Below the pieces are notes generated by a model that worked only from the letters and a program-made list of their open reading frames with translations, had not been told where the DNA came from and searched no databases. A DNA stretch of 64,000 nt, taken from Martelella mediterranea (GTDB taxonomy: Bacteria; Pseudomonadota; Alphaproteobacteria; Rhizobiales; Rhizobiaceae). Shown piece by piece: positions 38,431-46,850 of this stretch (positions are counted from its first letter, which is position 1; the number at the start of each line of letters is the position of its first letter). Location: contig NZ_SMAR01000007.1 in assembly GCF_004342225.1 (NCBI RefSeq), positions 62,001 to 126,000 of the forward strand. Direction: 5' to 3'. Made by a program: the position numbers and the translations under genes.

Positions 38431-39525
38431 TCAGCTCCGGCAGGTCTTGGCGGGAATACCAAGAGCAGGTTCCAGTGTGCGCAGTATCTGGCTGCCGCCG
38501 TCGCGCAGGTTCGGATGAATAATCATCGGTGCGTTCTTCGGCCACCAGTCACCACTCGCCCAGTAGGCCCAGCCGACCCAGCGATCAGGATTGTTATCGA
38601 CAACGTCAATCATCTGCTTCAGCCCCACCAGACAATTGAGGCTGTCTACCGTTCCGAACTCGCCGAGAAAGCCCTTGGCGTCATTCGCCTGCAGCCAGTT
38701 ATCAAAGTCCTTCAACGCCGAAACGGCATCATTGATATGGCTGCAATTATCGGCCTTTCCGGAAAAATCAGAGTCAGCGTACTGATGCACTTCGAAAGCA
38801 AAATTATTGCTGGGGTCGACGACACCGGTCATGACAGACGCATTTGAAGGACCGTAAAAGCTCTGCGTCCAGCTATGGGCGCCGGTCCAGGCTGTTCCCG
38901 GTACAAGAACGAGATTTCCGGCACCGATATCGCGGATGGAGCGTATAGCCGCATTGGCAGCCGTCAGCCAGTCAGTTGCAGCAATATCATGCGGCTCATT
39001 CATGATGCCGAAGAGAATATCGCGGTCATTTGCAAAAACCGCACTGAGACGCTTCCAGAAATCGGCAAAGGCGGAAACCGGCACCGCCGCACTGCCGATC
39101 AGTTCGCCGTTATACCGGGCATAGTTATGCACATCGAGGATCACGACGAGTTTATTCGCCCGTGCGGTTTTGACAACATCCTGAATACGACCGAGTTCAG
39201 TGGGGTCCAGCGGCTGGTTCAGTGTCGGCTGCAGTCGCTCCCAAAGAAACGGCAGCCGTATACTGTTGAACCTGTCCGTTCCCATCGCCTCGATGGTTTC
39301 TTTCGAAGGGTAGATGTAGCCCTGACCATAGGGCTGTCCGACTGAGCCAAATTCAGCACCGGCAAGATTAATGCCTCTCAAGTTCATGCTGCAGGCCTTC
39401 GCGTTTGCTGGTGACGACAGGGCTGAAATGGCGGAAAACAGAAGGGCAAATGCTCCAGCAAATCCGGACCATCTGGTACCGGCTTTCTGACGAAATGAAG
39501 GTTCAGGAAGAGGCTGGCGCTGCAT
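38431..39525 (-). CDS. Secreted GH5 endoglucanase (cellulase)
   Basis: 364 residues from ATG 39525, with GGAG 9 bases upstream; a TTG further out at 39564 is less likely. A signal peptide spans about residues 1-42, with hydrophobic core [21 protein letters not shown]. The GH5 barrel shows [40 protein letters not shown], the acid/base Glu in [10 protein letters not shown] and the nucleophile Glu in [11 protein letters not shown]. It would cut internal beta-1,4-glucan bonds outside the cytoplasm. It stops 2 bases from the convergent epmA stop codon. Confidence 0.9.
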   Translation of the reverse strand: MQRQPLPEPSFRQKAGTRWSGFAGAFALLFSAISALSSPANAKACSMNLRGINLAGAEFGSVGQPYGQGYIYPSKETIEAMGTDRFNSIRLPFLWERLQPTLNQPLDPTELGRIQDVVKTARANKLVVILDVHNYARYNGELIGSAAVPVSAFADFWKRLSAVFANDRDILFGIMNEPHDIAATDWLTAANAAIRSIRDIGAGNLVLVPGTAWTGAHSWTQSFYGPSNASVMTGVVDPSNNFAFEVHQYADSDFSGKADNCSHINDAVSALKDFDNWLQANDAKGFLGEFGTVDSLNCLVGLKQMIDVVDNNPDRWVGWAYWASGDWWPKNAPMIIHPNLRDGGSQILRTLEPALGIPAKTCRS

Positions 39526-39785
39526 TCTCAGAGGCTCCAAAGGCAGAATAAGGCATTCATCCAAACCTATCGAAAAGGCATTAACAAAATACGGCGACCG
39601 TCGATTACAGGTAAAACGCTACTGAAATCCCCGGCACCGGTCAAATCCATCTTTCGGGAGAACAACCGGAATGGCGGCATTTTGCAGTTTTTCGTCGTCA
39701 ATGGCCAATCGCACATTTCTTATGCGTAGTCTGATGCCGGACATAAGCAAGGCAAGTGTTGAAACGCTTTTGTCAAACCTCTAAA

Positions 39786-39823
39786 GACCGACAGGCCCCA
39801 GAACAAATAACTGGCGCCTGGTC
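39786..39823 (+). promoter_or_regulatory. Hairpin in the purU leader
   Basis: GACC...GGTC arms enclose an AGGCCCCAG / CTGGCGCCT stem with one mismatch, 26 bases before the purU start codon. I could not match it to a known riboswitch. The 324-base gap between the cellulase and purU shows no gene. Confidence 0.35.
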
Positions 39824-39849
39824 CGGTGCTTTCAAGACAGGAAAAGATC

Positions 39850-40734
39850 ATGAACAACTACGTCCTCACAGTGACTTGTTCTTCCCAGCGCGGCATTGTC
39901 GCTGCAATTTCGGGCTATCTTGCCGCTGAAGGCTGCAACATCATCGACAGTTCGCAGTTCGATGATCTGGAAACCGGGCGCTTTTTCATTCGCACTGTCT
40001 TCATTTCGGAAACCGGCGCCAATCTCGAACAGCTTCGTGAAGGCTTCAAAGATGTGGCCAAAGATTTCGATATGGACTTCAAGCTGCATGACGGAAACTA
40101 TCGCCCCAAAACCCTGATCATGGTTTCGCGTTTCGGCCACTGCCTCAACGATCTGCTCTATCGCTGGCGCATTGGCGCCCTGCCGGTCGATATCGTCGGC
40201 GTCGTCTCCAATCATCTTGATTACCAGAAGCTGGTGGTCAATCACGACATTCCCTTCTACCACATCCCGGTGAAGAAGGAGACGAAGCCACAGGCGGAAG
40301 ACAAGCTGATCGAACTGATTGAGCAAACCGAAACCGAGCTTGTTGTCCTGGCCCGCTATATGCAGGTGCTTTCAGACAGGCTTTGCAAGAAGATGGCCGG
40401 TCAGGTGATCAATATCCACCACTCATTCCTGCCAAGCTTCAAAGGCGCCAACCCTTACAAACAGGCATATCAGCGCGGTGTGAAGCTGATCGGCGCGACA
40501 GCACACTACGTGACGCCGGAACTGGACGAAGGCCCGATCATCGAGCAGGAGACCGTGCGCATTACCCACGCTCAAAGCCCGGAAGATTATGTGGCACTCG
40601 GGAGGGATGTGGAGGCACTGGTGTTGGCGCGGGCGATCCATGCCCATATTCACCATCGGGTTTTCGTAAACGGCAACCGAACCGTTGTGTTCCCGCCTTC
40701 AGCCGGATCTTATGCGTCTGAGCGGATGGGCTGA
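39850..40734 (+). CDS. purU: Formyltetrahydrofolate deformylase
   Basis: 294 residues. An N-terminal ACT domain (NNYVLTVTCSSQRGIVAAISGYLAAEGCNIIDSSQFDD) is followed by a formyltransferase fold with VVLARYMQVLSD, the catalytic region INIHHSFLPSFKGANPYKQAY and GVKLIGATAHYVTPELDEGPIIEQ. It releases formate from 10-formyl-THF, balancing one-carbon pools. ATG 39850 has AGGAAAAG upstream. A terminator follows. Some alphaproteobacteria carry several PurU copies tied to methylamine or choline catabolism, but nothing nearby shows that here. Confidence 0.95.
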   Translation: MNNYVLTVTCSSQRGIVAAISGYLAAEGCNIIDSSQFDDLETGRFFIRTVFISETGANLEQLREGFKDVAKDFDMDFKLHDGNYRPKTLIMVSRFGHCLNDLLYRWRIGALPVDIVGVVSNHLDYQKLVVNHDIPFYHIPVKKETKPQAEDKLIELIEQTETELVVLARYMQVLSDRLCKKMAGQVINIHHSFLPSFKGANPYKQAYQRGVKLIGATAHYVTPELDEGPIIEQETVRITHAQSPEDYVALGRDVEALVLARAIHAHIHHRVFVNGNRTVVFPPSAGSYASERMG

Positions 40735-40787
40735 CCTTGATACCTGACGCCGGACAATATACACTTTAAGTTGTATACGAAATATAC

Positions 40788-40820
40788 GGGCATGTCTTTT
40801 CCGCGCATGCCTCTTGTTTT
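40788..40820 (+). terminator. Terminator of purU
   Basis: GGCATG / CATGCC stem with an 11-base loop followed by TCTTGTTTT, about 55 bases past the stop codon. Confidence 0.65.
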
Positions 40821-40915
40821 GCGATGACACTATCCTATCTAGCGCTCAGTAGGACAGGGCAGTGCGTTGAAGTGTCCGCATGAGGCGGAACAACTTTTTC
40901 TTTCTGCCCATTTTT

Positions 40916-40944
40916 TTGACACGTTTCAGAAAAAATCCTACACA
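40916..40944 (+). promoter_or_regulatory. Sigma70-like promoter
   Basis: TTGACA, a 17-base spacer and TACACA. It would start a transcript near 40951 that carries a 25-codon ORF and then the 68-residue gene. The -35 box is perfect; the -10 box is a moderate match. Confidence 0.5.
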
Positions 40945-41034
40945 AACAGGAATTATAGTCTGGTTCGTAAGTCGTCGTTCGGCTAAAACCAGTCTCGAAC
41001 GATTTAGGTCGTAGAGAAAGACAGGGAGGGTGCA

Positions 41035-41112
41035 ATGCCCTTTGGAATGTGCAAATCGCAAATTCACCACCACCCCCGCCTCGTGCGTGGGATGCATCGA
41101 TGCTGTCGCTAG
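41035..41112 (+). CDS. 25-residue His/Arg/Cys-containing peptide ORF
   Basis: ATG to TAG with a strong ribosome binding site (GGGAGGG, 4 bases upstream). The peptide includes three consecutive His (QIHHHPR) and ends in HRCCR. It is far too short for homology judgement. It lies on the predicted transcript from the promoter near 40916 and 79 bases before the next gene, so it could be a leader peptide, a small secreted or metal-binding peptide, or the coding part of a dual-function RNA. The 457-base gap after purU holds nothing else I can support. Confidence 0.4.
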   Translation: MPFGMCKSQIHHHPRLVRGMHRCCR

Positions 41113-41191
41113 GCATATAACGTCATTTGTGTGCATTTTCAGGTTGAAACAATAGGATCGGAAGTCTTTAAACACTTCTGAAGCTGGTTCC

Positions 41192-41398
41192 ATGAAAAAA
41201 GAGATGGTTGAATTCGGCGGTCAGCCGGTGGGTATCGTCGTGCCGGAGAACGGGCGACTAAAGTTTGTCGCTGTTAAATTCCATGTCCATGACCTCGATG
41301 GCCGCATTTATGAAACAATGGACGAGCTGCGCCGCGCATTGCGCGCTCATGTCGCTGCGTTGACATCAACGCCGGAGAAGGCCGCAGCCGCCAGTTAA
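41192..41398 (+). CDS. Small conserved-looking protein, unknown
   Basis: 68 residues: a beta-rich N-terminal half (EFGGQPVGIVVPENGRLKFVAVKFHVHDLDGRIYETMDE) and a short helical, Ala-rich end. The Shine-Dalgarno is weak (GAAGC). I do not recognise a family name. Codon use looks like that of its neighbours. It stands between the small peptide ORF and the DUF883 gene, on the same strand. Confidence 0.6.
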   Translation: MKKEMVEFGGQPVGIVVPENGRLKFVAVKFHVHDLDGRIYETMDELRRALRAHVAALTSTPEKAAAAS

Positions 41399-41553
41399 GT
41401 CTGTCTGCAATTTTCGGCGTCACGGCGGTTGTCAGCCGGGCCGATTAGGCGCACCTTCTTTTTCGTCAGTGCAGGTAAGTCAGCTGATTGCGGAACAATT
41501 GGCGTCTCTATGCATTTGGTCAACGGAAGAAAGTTTAAAACGGGAGTCCAGAT

Positions 41554-41922
41554 ATGGCAGAAGCGAAAAGCACCGGTTCAAGATCAACCGGATCAAATGC
41601 CTCGCAAGCCGATGTTCAGGCACAGATTGATCAGCTTCGTGATGACATCTCCAAGCTGACCAAAACAATTTCGGACCTCGGAAGCCAGAAGGCAGAAGAA
41701 GCCCGTGGTCGTGCTGAGGAGCGTTTTGGCGAAGCGCGCGCCCGTGCGGAGAAATTCCGTGACGACGCGACGAAAGCGGGCCATGACGCCTATGACCGTG
41801 CGCGGGAAGAAGCGCTTTCTCTTGAGGAGGATCTGGAAGACCGTATTCGAGAGCGCCCGGTTCAATCGCTGATGCTGGCAGCTGGCGTTGGTTTTCTGGC
41901 AGCACTTCTGACACGTCGCTGA
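41554..41922 (+). CDS. DUF883 (ElaB/YqjD-type) membrane-anchored protein
   Basis: 122 residues. After a Ser/Thr-rich start comes a long charged coiled-coil region (DVQAQIDQLRDDISKLTKTI and an EARGRAEERFGEARARAEKF stretch), ending in one hydrophobic anchor SLMLAAGVGFLAALLTRR. This is the layout of ElaB/YqjD proteins, C-tail-anchored inner-membrane proteins that bind ribosomes in E. coli stationary phase. GGGAG precedes ATG 41554. It is coupled to the next membrane protein, 3 bases away. Confidence 0.85.
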   Translation: MAEAKSTGSRSTGSNASQADVQAQIDQLRDDISKLTKTISDLGSQKAEEARGRAEERFGEARARAEKFRDDATKAGHDAYDRAREEALSLEEDLEDRIRERPVQSLMLAAGVGFLAALLTRR

Positions 41923-41925
41923 GCC

Positions 41926-42345
41926 ATGGACAGATTGATTTCACTGGCGGCGACCGTACTCAGCGTCGATAGCCGCCTGCTGGCGCGTTCTGCCAAACGG
42001 AACATGATTATCGCCGTGGTGCTGATATTCCTGTTCTTTTCTGCTTATGCAGGCGGCGTGGCTGCCCTTGCCATTTATCTGGCCTCCGTTCTCGGCCCCT
42101 TGGGTGCCGCACTGACTGTTGCAATCGCCTCACTGGCGCTTGCGATCTTTGTGCTGGCCTACGCCCTGATCATGAACAGAATGGAACAGCGGCGTATGAA
42201 AGCAGCCCGGCTGGCGACAGAAGAAATGCTTCAGGGTGTCGCTGGCATCGTTCCTGCCATGATGCGGGAAAAACCGATTTCCGGCCTCGCTGCAGCCGCC
42301 GGCCTTGCCTATGTGCTGGCACGCACCATGGCTAAAAAGAAGTAA
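41926..42345 (+). CDS. YqjE/holin-superfamily-III-like membrane protein
   Basis: 139 residues with two adjacent membrane segments (about 28-52 and 56-81) and a weaker third near the C-terminus, the layout of the YqjE/holin-X group. The start lies 3 bases after the DUF883 stop, mirroring the yqjD-yqjE order of enterobacteria. Despite the holin label it is a chromosomal stress-type gene, not a phage gene. A CACGCC/GGCGTG hairpin at 42378-42394 may end the transcript. Confidence 0.75.
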   Translation: MDRLISLAATVLSVDSRLLARSAKRNMIIAVVLIFLFFSAYAGGVAALAIYLASVLGPLGAALTVAIASLALAIFVLAYALIMNRMEQRRMKAARLATEEMLQGVAGIVPAMMREKPISGLAAAAGLAYVLARTMAKKK

Positions 42346-42377
42346 TTATTCCATTCTGGTCGGTATTATTCATTTAC

Positions 42378-42394
42378 CACGCCACTCAGGCGTG
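42378..42394 (+). terminator. Short hairpin after the yqjDE-like pair
   Basis: CACGCC / GGCGTG with a 5-base loop and no T tract; a weak terminator candidate. Confidence 0.4.
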
Positions 42395-42466
42395 TGCCAT
42401 ATTGACTGATAGCAGCGCTCTGTCCGCAACGGACTGTCCCGGCGAACCGGGCGCGGGAGAGAGAAT

Positions 42467-43492
42467 TTGACCATTCATCCGAAAACAACGCACCAACTAC
42501 CGCTTCGCCGACTTGGCAAAACAGATATGGCGATCACCCGCACAGGTTTTGGAGCCTGGGCGATTGGCGGTGGAGACTGGGCTGCCGGGTGGGGCTCGCA
42601 GGATGATGATGATTCCATTTCCGCGATTCACCGGGCCATATCTCTGGGCGTGAACTGGATCGACACTGCTTCCGTCTATGGACTTGGCCATTCGGAAGAA
42701 GTCGTTGGACGCGCGATCAGAGATATTCCACAGGCAGAGCGCCCCTTCATTTTCACGAAATGCGGACTGGAATGGGACGAGCAGAACCGTCATGAAAAGC
42801 CACGCCGCATCGGCCATCCAGACCGTATCCGCGTCCAGACGGAGGAATCGCTGCAACGCCTTGGCGTGGAACGCATTGACCTGATGCAGGTGCACTGGCC
42901 TTCCGAAGACGTGCCGTTGGCTGAATACTGGGGCGCGCTTTCAAAACTGAAGGCAGAGGGAAAGGTTCGTGCCATCGGACTTTCCAATCACAATGCCACG
43001 CAGCTGCAGGAGGCCGAAGCGGTCGCCCATGTGGACACATTGCAGCCTCCGTTTTCCGCGATCCGTCGCGATACGGCCGAACAGCTTCTGCCGTGGGCGC
43101 GCGGTCACGATACCGCAGTCATTTGCTACAGCCCAATGCAGGCGGGCCTTTTGACCGGACGCTTCAGCGAAGACCGCGCCGCAAACCTGCCCGATGACGA
43201 CTGGCGCAAGAACGCAGAACAGTTCAACGGCGACAAGCTGAGGGCCAATCTCGCACTGGCTGAAGCGCTGAAACCGGTGGCCAAACGCCATGGCGTCAGC
43301 CAGGCAGCAATTGCAATTGCCTGGGTTCTGGCGTGGCCGGGGCTGACGGGTGCAATTGTCGGCGCGCGCAACCCGGACCAGATTGATGGCTGGATTGCAG
43401 CTGCCAGCCTTGACCTGGATGATGACGACATGAACGAAATTGCCGAAGCGATCAAACGCACAGGCGCTGGAAGCGGACCAATGCGCCCCTGA
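42467..43492 (+). CDS. Aldo/keto reductase (AKR)
   Basis: 341 residues. Landmarks are LGKTDMAITRTGFGAWAIGG, the catalytic Asp/Tyr in NWIDTASVYGLGHSEEVVG, Lys in FIFTKCG, His in DLMQVHWP and the cofactor end VGARNPDQIDGWIAAASLDL. This fits the non-specific YajO/IolS-type branch of NADPH-dependent reductases. The start is TTG 42467 with GGGAGAGAG just upstream; the first in-frame ATG would cut off 20 residues. A second, different AKR gene follows after 34 bases. Confidence 0.88.
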   Translation: MTIHPKTTHQLPLRRLGKTDMAITRTGFGAWAIGGGDWAAGWGSQDDDDSISAIHRAISLGVNWIDTASVYGLGHSEEVVGRAIRDIPQAERPFIFTKCGLEWDEQNRHEKPRRIGHPDRIRVQTEESLQRLGVERIDLMQVHWPSEDVPLAEYWGALSKLKAEGKVRAIGLSNHNATQLQEAEAVAHVDTLQPPFSAIRRDTAEQLLPWARGHDTAVICYSPMQAGLLTGRFSEDRAANLPDDDWRKNAEQFNGDKLRANLALAEALKPVAKRHGVSQAAIAIAWVLAWPGLTGAIVGARNPDQIDGWIAAASLDLDDDDMNEIAEAIKRTGAGSGPMRP

Positions 43493-43526
43493 TCCAACGC
43501 TGACACACAATTCACGGAGTGACATC

Positions 43527-44348
43527 ATGGCAGAGTTGAGGACGATCAACGGTATCCCGCAGATGGGTTTCGGCACATGGAAACGCAAAGGCGACGAAGG
43601 CTACCGCACGGTTCTCGCAGCGCTTGAAGCGGGCTATCGTCACATCGACACCGCCCAGGCTTATGAAAATGAATCCGAGGTGGGGGGCGCGCTTAAGGAT
43701 TCAGGTCTGCCGACATCCGACATCTTTGTGACGACAAAGGTCTGGATCGATAACTACGATGCCGGACGTTTTCGCCCAAGCGTCGAAAACAGCCTTGAAA
43801 AGCTTGGTCGAGATAAGCTCGACCTTCTTCTGCTTCACTGGCCGGCGCGCGATGCCTCCATACCATTCGAAGACTATATCGGTCGCCTTGCCGAGATGTA
43901 TGACGACGGACTGACAGAACGGATCGGCGTATCGAATTTCAATCGCGACCTGATCTCGAAAGCTGAAGACCTGCTTGGTGACCGGCCGATTTCCGCCAAT
44001 CAGGTGGAATGCCATGTTTTCTTCCAGAACCGTGTGATTGCCGATTTCTGCGAAGCCCGTGGCATTGCTCTGACTGCCTATTCACCGCTTGCCCAGGGCA
44101 AGGTCGCTGGCGACCCGGTGCTCTCAGGCATCGCTGATGTTCACGGTGTTTCCGAGGCGGAAATTGCGCTGGCATTCCTGATTGCCGAAGGTCATGTCGT
44201 CATTCCGACTTCAAGCAACGCCGCAAGAATACGGTCCAATCTCGAAGCTGCAAATATCACACTCGAAACCACGGAACTGGCCGATCTGCGCGCGCTCGAC
44301 CGGGGTGAGCGGTTGATCAATCCTTCATGGGCTCCTGAGTGGGACTGA
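43527..44348 (+). CDS. Aldo/keto reductase, 2,5-diketogluconate reductase type
   Basis: 273 residues from ATG 43527 (ACGGAG upstream). The tetrad is visible: Asp/Tyr in YRHIDTAQAYENE, Lys in FVTTKVWIDNY, His in DLLLLHWPARD; GVSNFNRDLI and IPTSSNAARIRSNLEA close the NADPH site. The pattern and length fit DkgA/DkgB-like AKR5 enzymes that reduce 2,5-diketogluconate or methylglyoxal. It is likely co-transcribed with the upstream AKR but only distantly related to it. Confidence 0.88.
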   Translation: MAELRTINGIPQMGFGTWKRKGDEGYRTVLAALEAGYRHIDTAQAYENESEVGGALKDSGLPTSDIFVTTKVWIDNYDAGRFRPSVENSLEKLGRDKLDLLLLHWPARDASIPFEDYIGRLAEMYDDGLTERIGVSNFNRDLISKAEDLLGDRPISANQVECHVFFQNRVIADFCEARGIALTAYSPLAQGKVAGDPVLSGIADVHGVSEAEIALAFLIAEGHVVIPTSSNAARIRSNLEAANITLETTELADLRALDRGERLINPSWAPEWD

Positions 44349-44485
44349 TGCAAAATGCGTTGGCAGCACTCGCCGCATAGCGCTGACAACATATTGTTTC
44401 TACTGATTATTTTTACTTTCAGATTGCAACCGGCGCAAAACTGGATCAGCCTCTCATATTGTCAACAAACAATATGAGGTGGAAC

Positions 44486-44758
44486 ATGCGCTTTGCGTCC
44501 GAGTTTGAAATGCAACTGGCTGGTTATGGCCTGACGACGGCTCAGATTCTATACCGTATGCCCGATTACGACAGCCTTCTGCAGACCTACATCTGGCAGG
44601 ATTACGATCTTGCGCCGGATTTTCCCGAAATGCAGAAGTTTCTCGATTTCTGGAAAGACAATCTCGACGGGCCGCTGCATTCTGTGCGCTACGCGCATAA
44701 ACGTCTGATTGGGCCAAACGAATGGCGGCAGATCGCAGGCGAAATCACGCTTCACTGA
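44486..44758 (+). CDS. usg: Usg family protein
   Basis: 90 residues from ATG 44486, preceded by GAGGTGG; ATG 44474 and TTG 44459 are in frame but fit the family less well. MRFASEFEMQLAGYGLTTAQILYRMPDYDSLLQTYIWQDYDLAPDFPEM and LHSVRYAHKRLI are the Usg pattern found in many alphaproteobacteria. Its role is unknown; the name comes from its position upstream of tryptophan or other biosynthetic genes in other species. Its end overlaps the end of deoA by 7 bases, convergently. Confidence 0.85.
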   Translation: MRFASEFEMQLAGYGLTTAQILYRMPDYDSLLQTYIWQDYDLAPDFPEMQKFLDFWKDNLDGPLHSVRYAHKRLIGPNEWRQIAGEITLH

Positions 44759-46071
44759 TCGCCGGTCAAACGCGCGACGATCAGGGACGGCACTGTGCGT
44801 TGTGCTTCGTCGATCCGATAGGCAGATTGAAGCGCATCGGTGGCAATGTCTGCCGATGCTTCGTCGCGGGCATGTACAAAACCGATCGGCTCGCCAACCT
44901 CAATCGGACTGCCAAGCGGTCTCAGACCGGAAAAACCAACGCTGTGATCAATCTGGTCGTCCGGATGCTTTCGGCCTCCGCCCAGCGTCAGTGCGCTAAG
45001 CCCGATTGCCCGCGCGTCACAGGCAGACAGAAATCCACTTTGCCCCGAAGGAACAGGCCGGACAACCGGTGCGACCGGTAAATAGCGCTCCGTCTTTTCG
45101 ACAAAATCTGACGGCCCACCAAGACCTGCAACCATTCTCGCAAAACACGACAGCGCGGCACCACTTGTCAGCGCTGCTTCAGCCTTGATCTGCGCCTCTT
45201 CCGGTGACTGCGCGATATCCGAACCCATGAGCATTTCACCAGCAAGAGCCAAAACCACGGCCTGAAGCCTGGTGCCGGACTTTTCGCCTTTCAGAAACGC
45301 CAGTGCATTTTCGATCTCAACGGCATTGCCGACGGCATCGGCAAGCGGCTCATTCATATCCGTCACCAGCGCGGTGGCTGGAAGACCGGCTCCATTGGCA
45401 ACGGAAACAAGCTTTTTCGCCAGTGCAATGGCGTCATCTGTGTTCGCCATAAAGGCACCGCCACCGGCTTTGACATCCAGAACCAGTGTTTGAAGGCCGG
45501 CGGCCAGCTTCTTGGACAGTATCGACGAAACGATCAGCGGCATGGATTCAACGGTCGCTGTCACATCACGAATGGCATAAAGCCTCTTGTCAGCAGGCGC
45601 CAGATCGCCCGTCTGACCAACAATTGCGCAACCAGTCTCACGCACAATGGCTTTCAAGGCTGACTGCGACGGGCTGACATTATAACCCGGGATCGACTCA
45701 AGCTTATCCAGTGTGCCGCCCGTTGGCCCAAGGCCGCGACCGGAGATCATCGGAACAGTGAGACCGCAGGCTGCTGCGATCGGCGCCAGCATCAGCGAGA
45801 CATTATCGCCAATGCCCCCGGTTGAATGCTTGTCCGCAATCGGCTTGCCCGTATCTTCCCAGCTCAGGACACTTCCGGAGTCACGCATGGCAAGCGTGAG
45901 TGCGACCGTTTCATCATCACTCATGCCACGCAAATAGACCGCCATGGCAAAAGCAGCAGCCTGCGAATCAGCGAGACTGCCATCCGAAAGCGCTTTAACC
46001 AGCCCTGAAATATCGGTGTCGGTCAGCACCTTCCCATCGCGCTTCTTTGCGATGATCTCCTGCGCCAGCAT
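44752..46071 (-). CDS. deoA: Thymidine phosphorylase
   Basis: 439 residues, full length. It converts thymidine and phosphate to thymine and deoxyribose 1-phosphate. Signature regions are KHSTGGIGDNVSLMLAPIAAACG, ISGRGLGPTGGTLDKLESIPG and VLDVKAGGGAFM. The start overlaps the deoC stop (TGATG). It is the last gene of the nucleoside uptake and salvage operon that begins at 52734. Confidence 0.96.
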   Translation of the reverse strand: MLAQEIIAKKRDGKVLTDTDISGLVKALSDGSLADSQAAAFAMAVYLRGMSDDETVALTLAMRDSGSVLSWEDTGKPIADKHSTGGIGDNVSLMLAPIAAACGLTVPMISGRGLGPTGGTLDKLESIPGYNVSPSQSALKAIVRETGCAIVGQTGDLAPADKRLYAIRDVTATVESMPLIVSSILSKKLAAGLQTLVLDVKAGGGAFMANTDDAIALAKKLVSVANGAGLPATALVTDMNEPLADAVGNAVEIENALAFLKGEKSGTRLQAVVLALAGEMLMGSDIAQSPEEAQIKAEAALTSGAALSCFARMVAGLGGPSDFVEKTERYLPVAPVVRPVPSGQSGFLSACDARAIGLSALTLGGGRKHPDDQIDHSVGFSGLRPLGSPIEVGEPIGFVHARDEASADIATDALQSAYRIDEAQRTVPSLIVARLTGDQ

Positions 46072-46844
46072 CAGTAACTATCGCCGGAAACCGCAGATTG
46101 CTTGCCAGCCAGAACACCTTCGATATCATTCAGCAGGCCGGATGCACCAAAGCGGAAGGTGGCGGGGGTTACCCATCCCTCCCCCATGACCGTTTCAGCC
46201 AGGCTCAGATAAAGCTGGGCATCCTGAACCGAAGAGACACCACCTGCCGGTTTGAACCCAACCGGGCGCTCAGCTTCGCGGATCACACCGAGCATAATAT
46301 CGGCGGCCTCTAATGTGGCATTCACGCTGACCTTTCCGGTCGACGTCTTGATGAAATCAGCTCCCTCATCAATCGCCAGCCTGGCCGCCTTGCGGATAAG
46401 CCCGGCATCGGCCAGTTCGCCGGTCTCGAGTATAACCTTGAGGGTCACCGGCTCGCGGCACAAAAAGCGAATGGCACGGATCATCTCGCTGACGGCCCAT
46501 TCATTTCCGGCCTTCAGCTTCTTATAGGGAATGACAAGGTCGATCTCGTCGGCGCCATCGCGAATAGCTTGTTCCGTTTCTTCCTCGACCGTGCTCAGCG
46601 ACAGGTCGCCAGACGGGAAATTGACGACCGTGGCAATCCGGATCAGATGGTCATCGCCAAGGATCTGCCTTGCCAGAGACACGAAACGCGGCCAGATACA
46701 GATGGCAGCGGGCGTTCCATAAGGCGTATGGGCACGCGCCAGCAGATCTTCGACATCACGCTCGTTACAATCGTCTTTCAGGTTTGTCAGGTCGAGCAGG
46801 GAGAGCGAAACCGAAGCGGCCTCCTGGAGACTGTGATGTTTCAT
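46071..46844 (-). CDS. deoC: Deoxyribose-phosphate aldolase
   Basis: 257 residues. Cleaves deoxyribose 5-phosphate into acetaldehyde and glyceraldehyde 3-phosphate. Class I aldolase signatures are VVNFPSGD, the Schiff-base Lys in EGADFIKTSTGK and VGFKPAGGVSSVQDA. It starts 7 bases after the punA stop. Confidence 0.96.
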   Translation of the reverse strand: MKHHSLQEAASVSLSLLDLTNLKDDCNERDVEDLLARAHTPYGTPAAICIWPRFVSLARQILGDDHLIRIATVVNFPSGDLSLSTVEEETEQAIRDGADEIDLVIPYKKLKAGNEWAVSEMIRAIRFLCREPVTLKVILETGELADAGLIRKAARLAIDEGADFIKTSTGKVSVNATLEAADIMLGVIREAERPVGFKPAGGVSSVQDAQLYLSLAETVMGEGWVTPATFRFGASGLLNDIEGVLAGKQSAVSGDSY

Positions 46845-46850
46845 GGCTTA

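Noticed and set aside
40846-41193. 115-codon minus-strand frame after purU
   Set aside because: Covers the promoter and small ORF region, has no ribosome binding site, and the composition (poly-Lys stretch from the T tract) looks non-coding.
41926-42345. Holin label as evidence of a second prophage
   Set aside because: The protein pairs with a DUF883 gene as in yqjD-yqjE and no phage gene is near; it is a chromosomal membrane protein.
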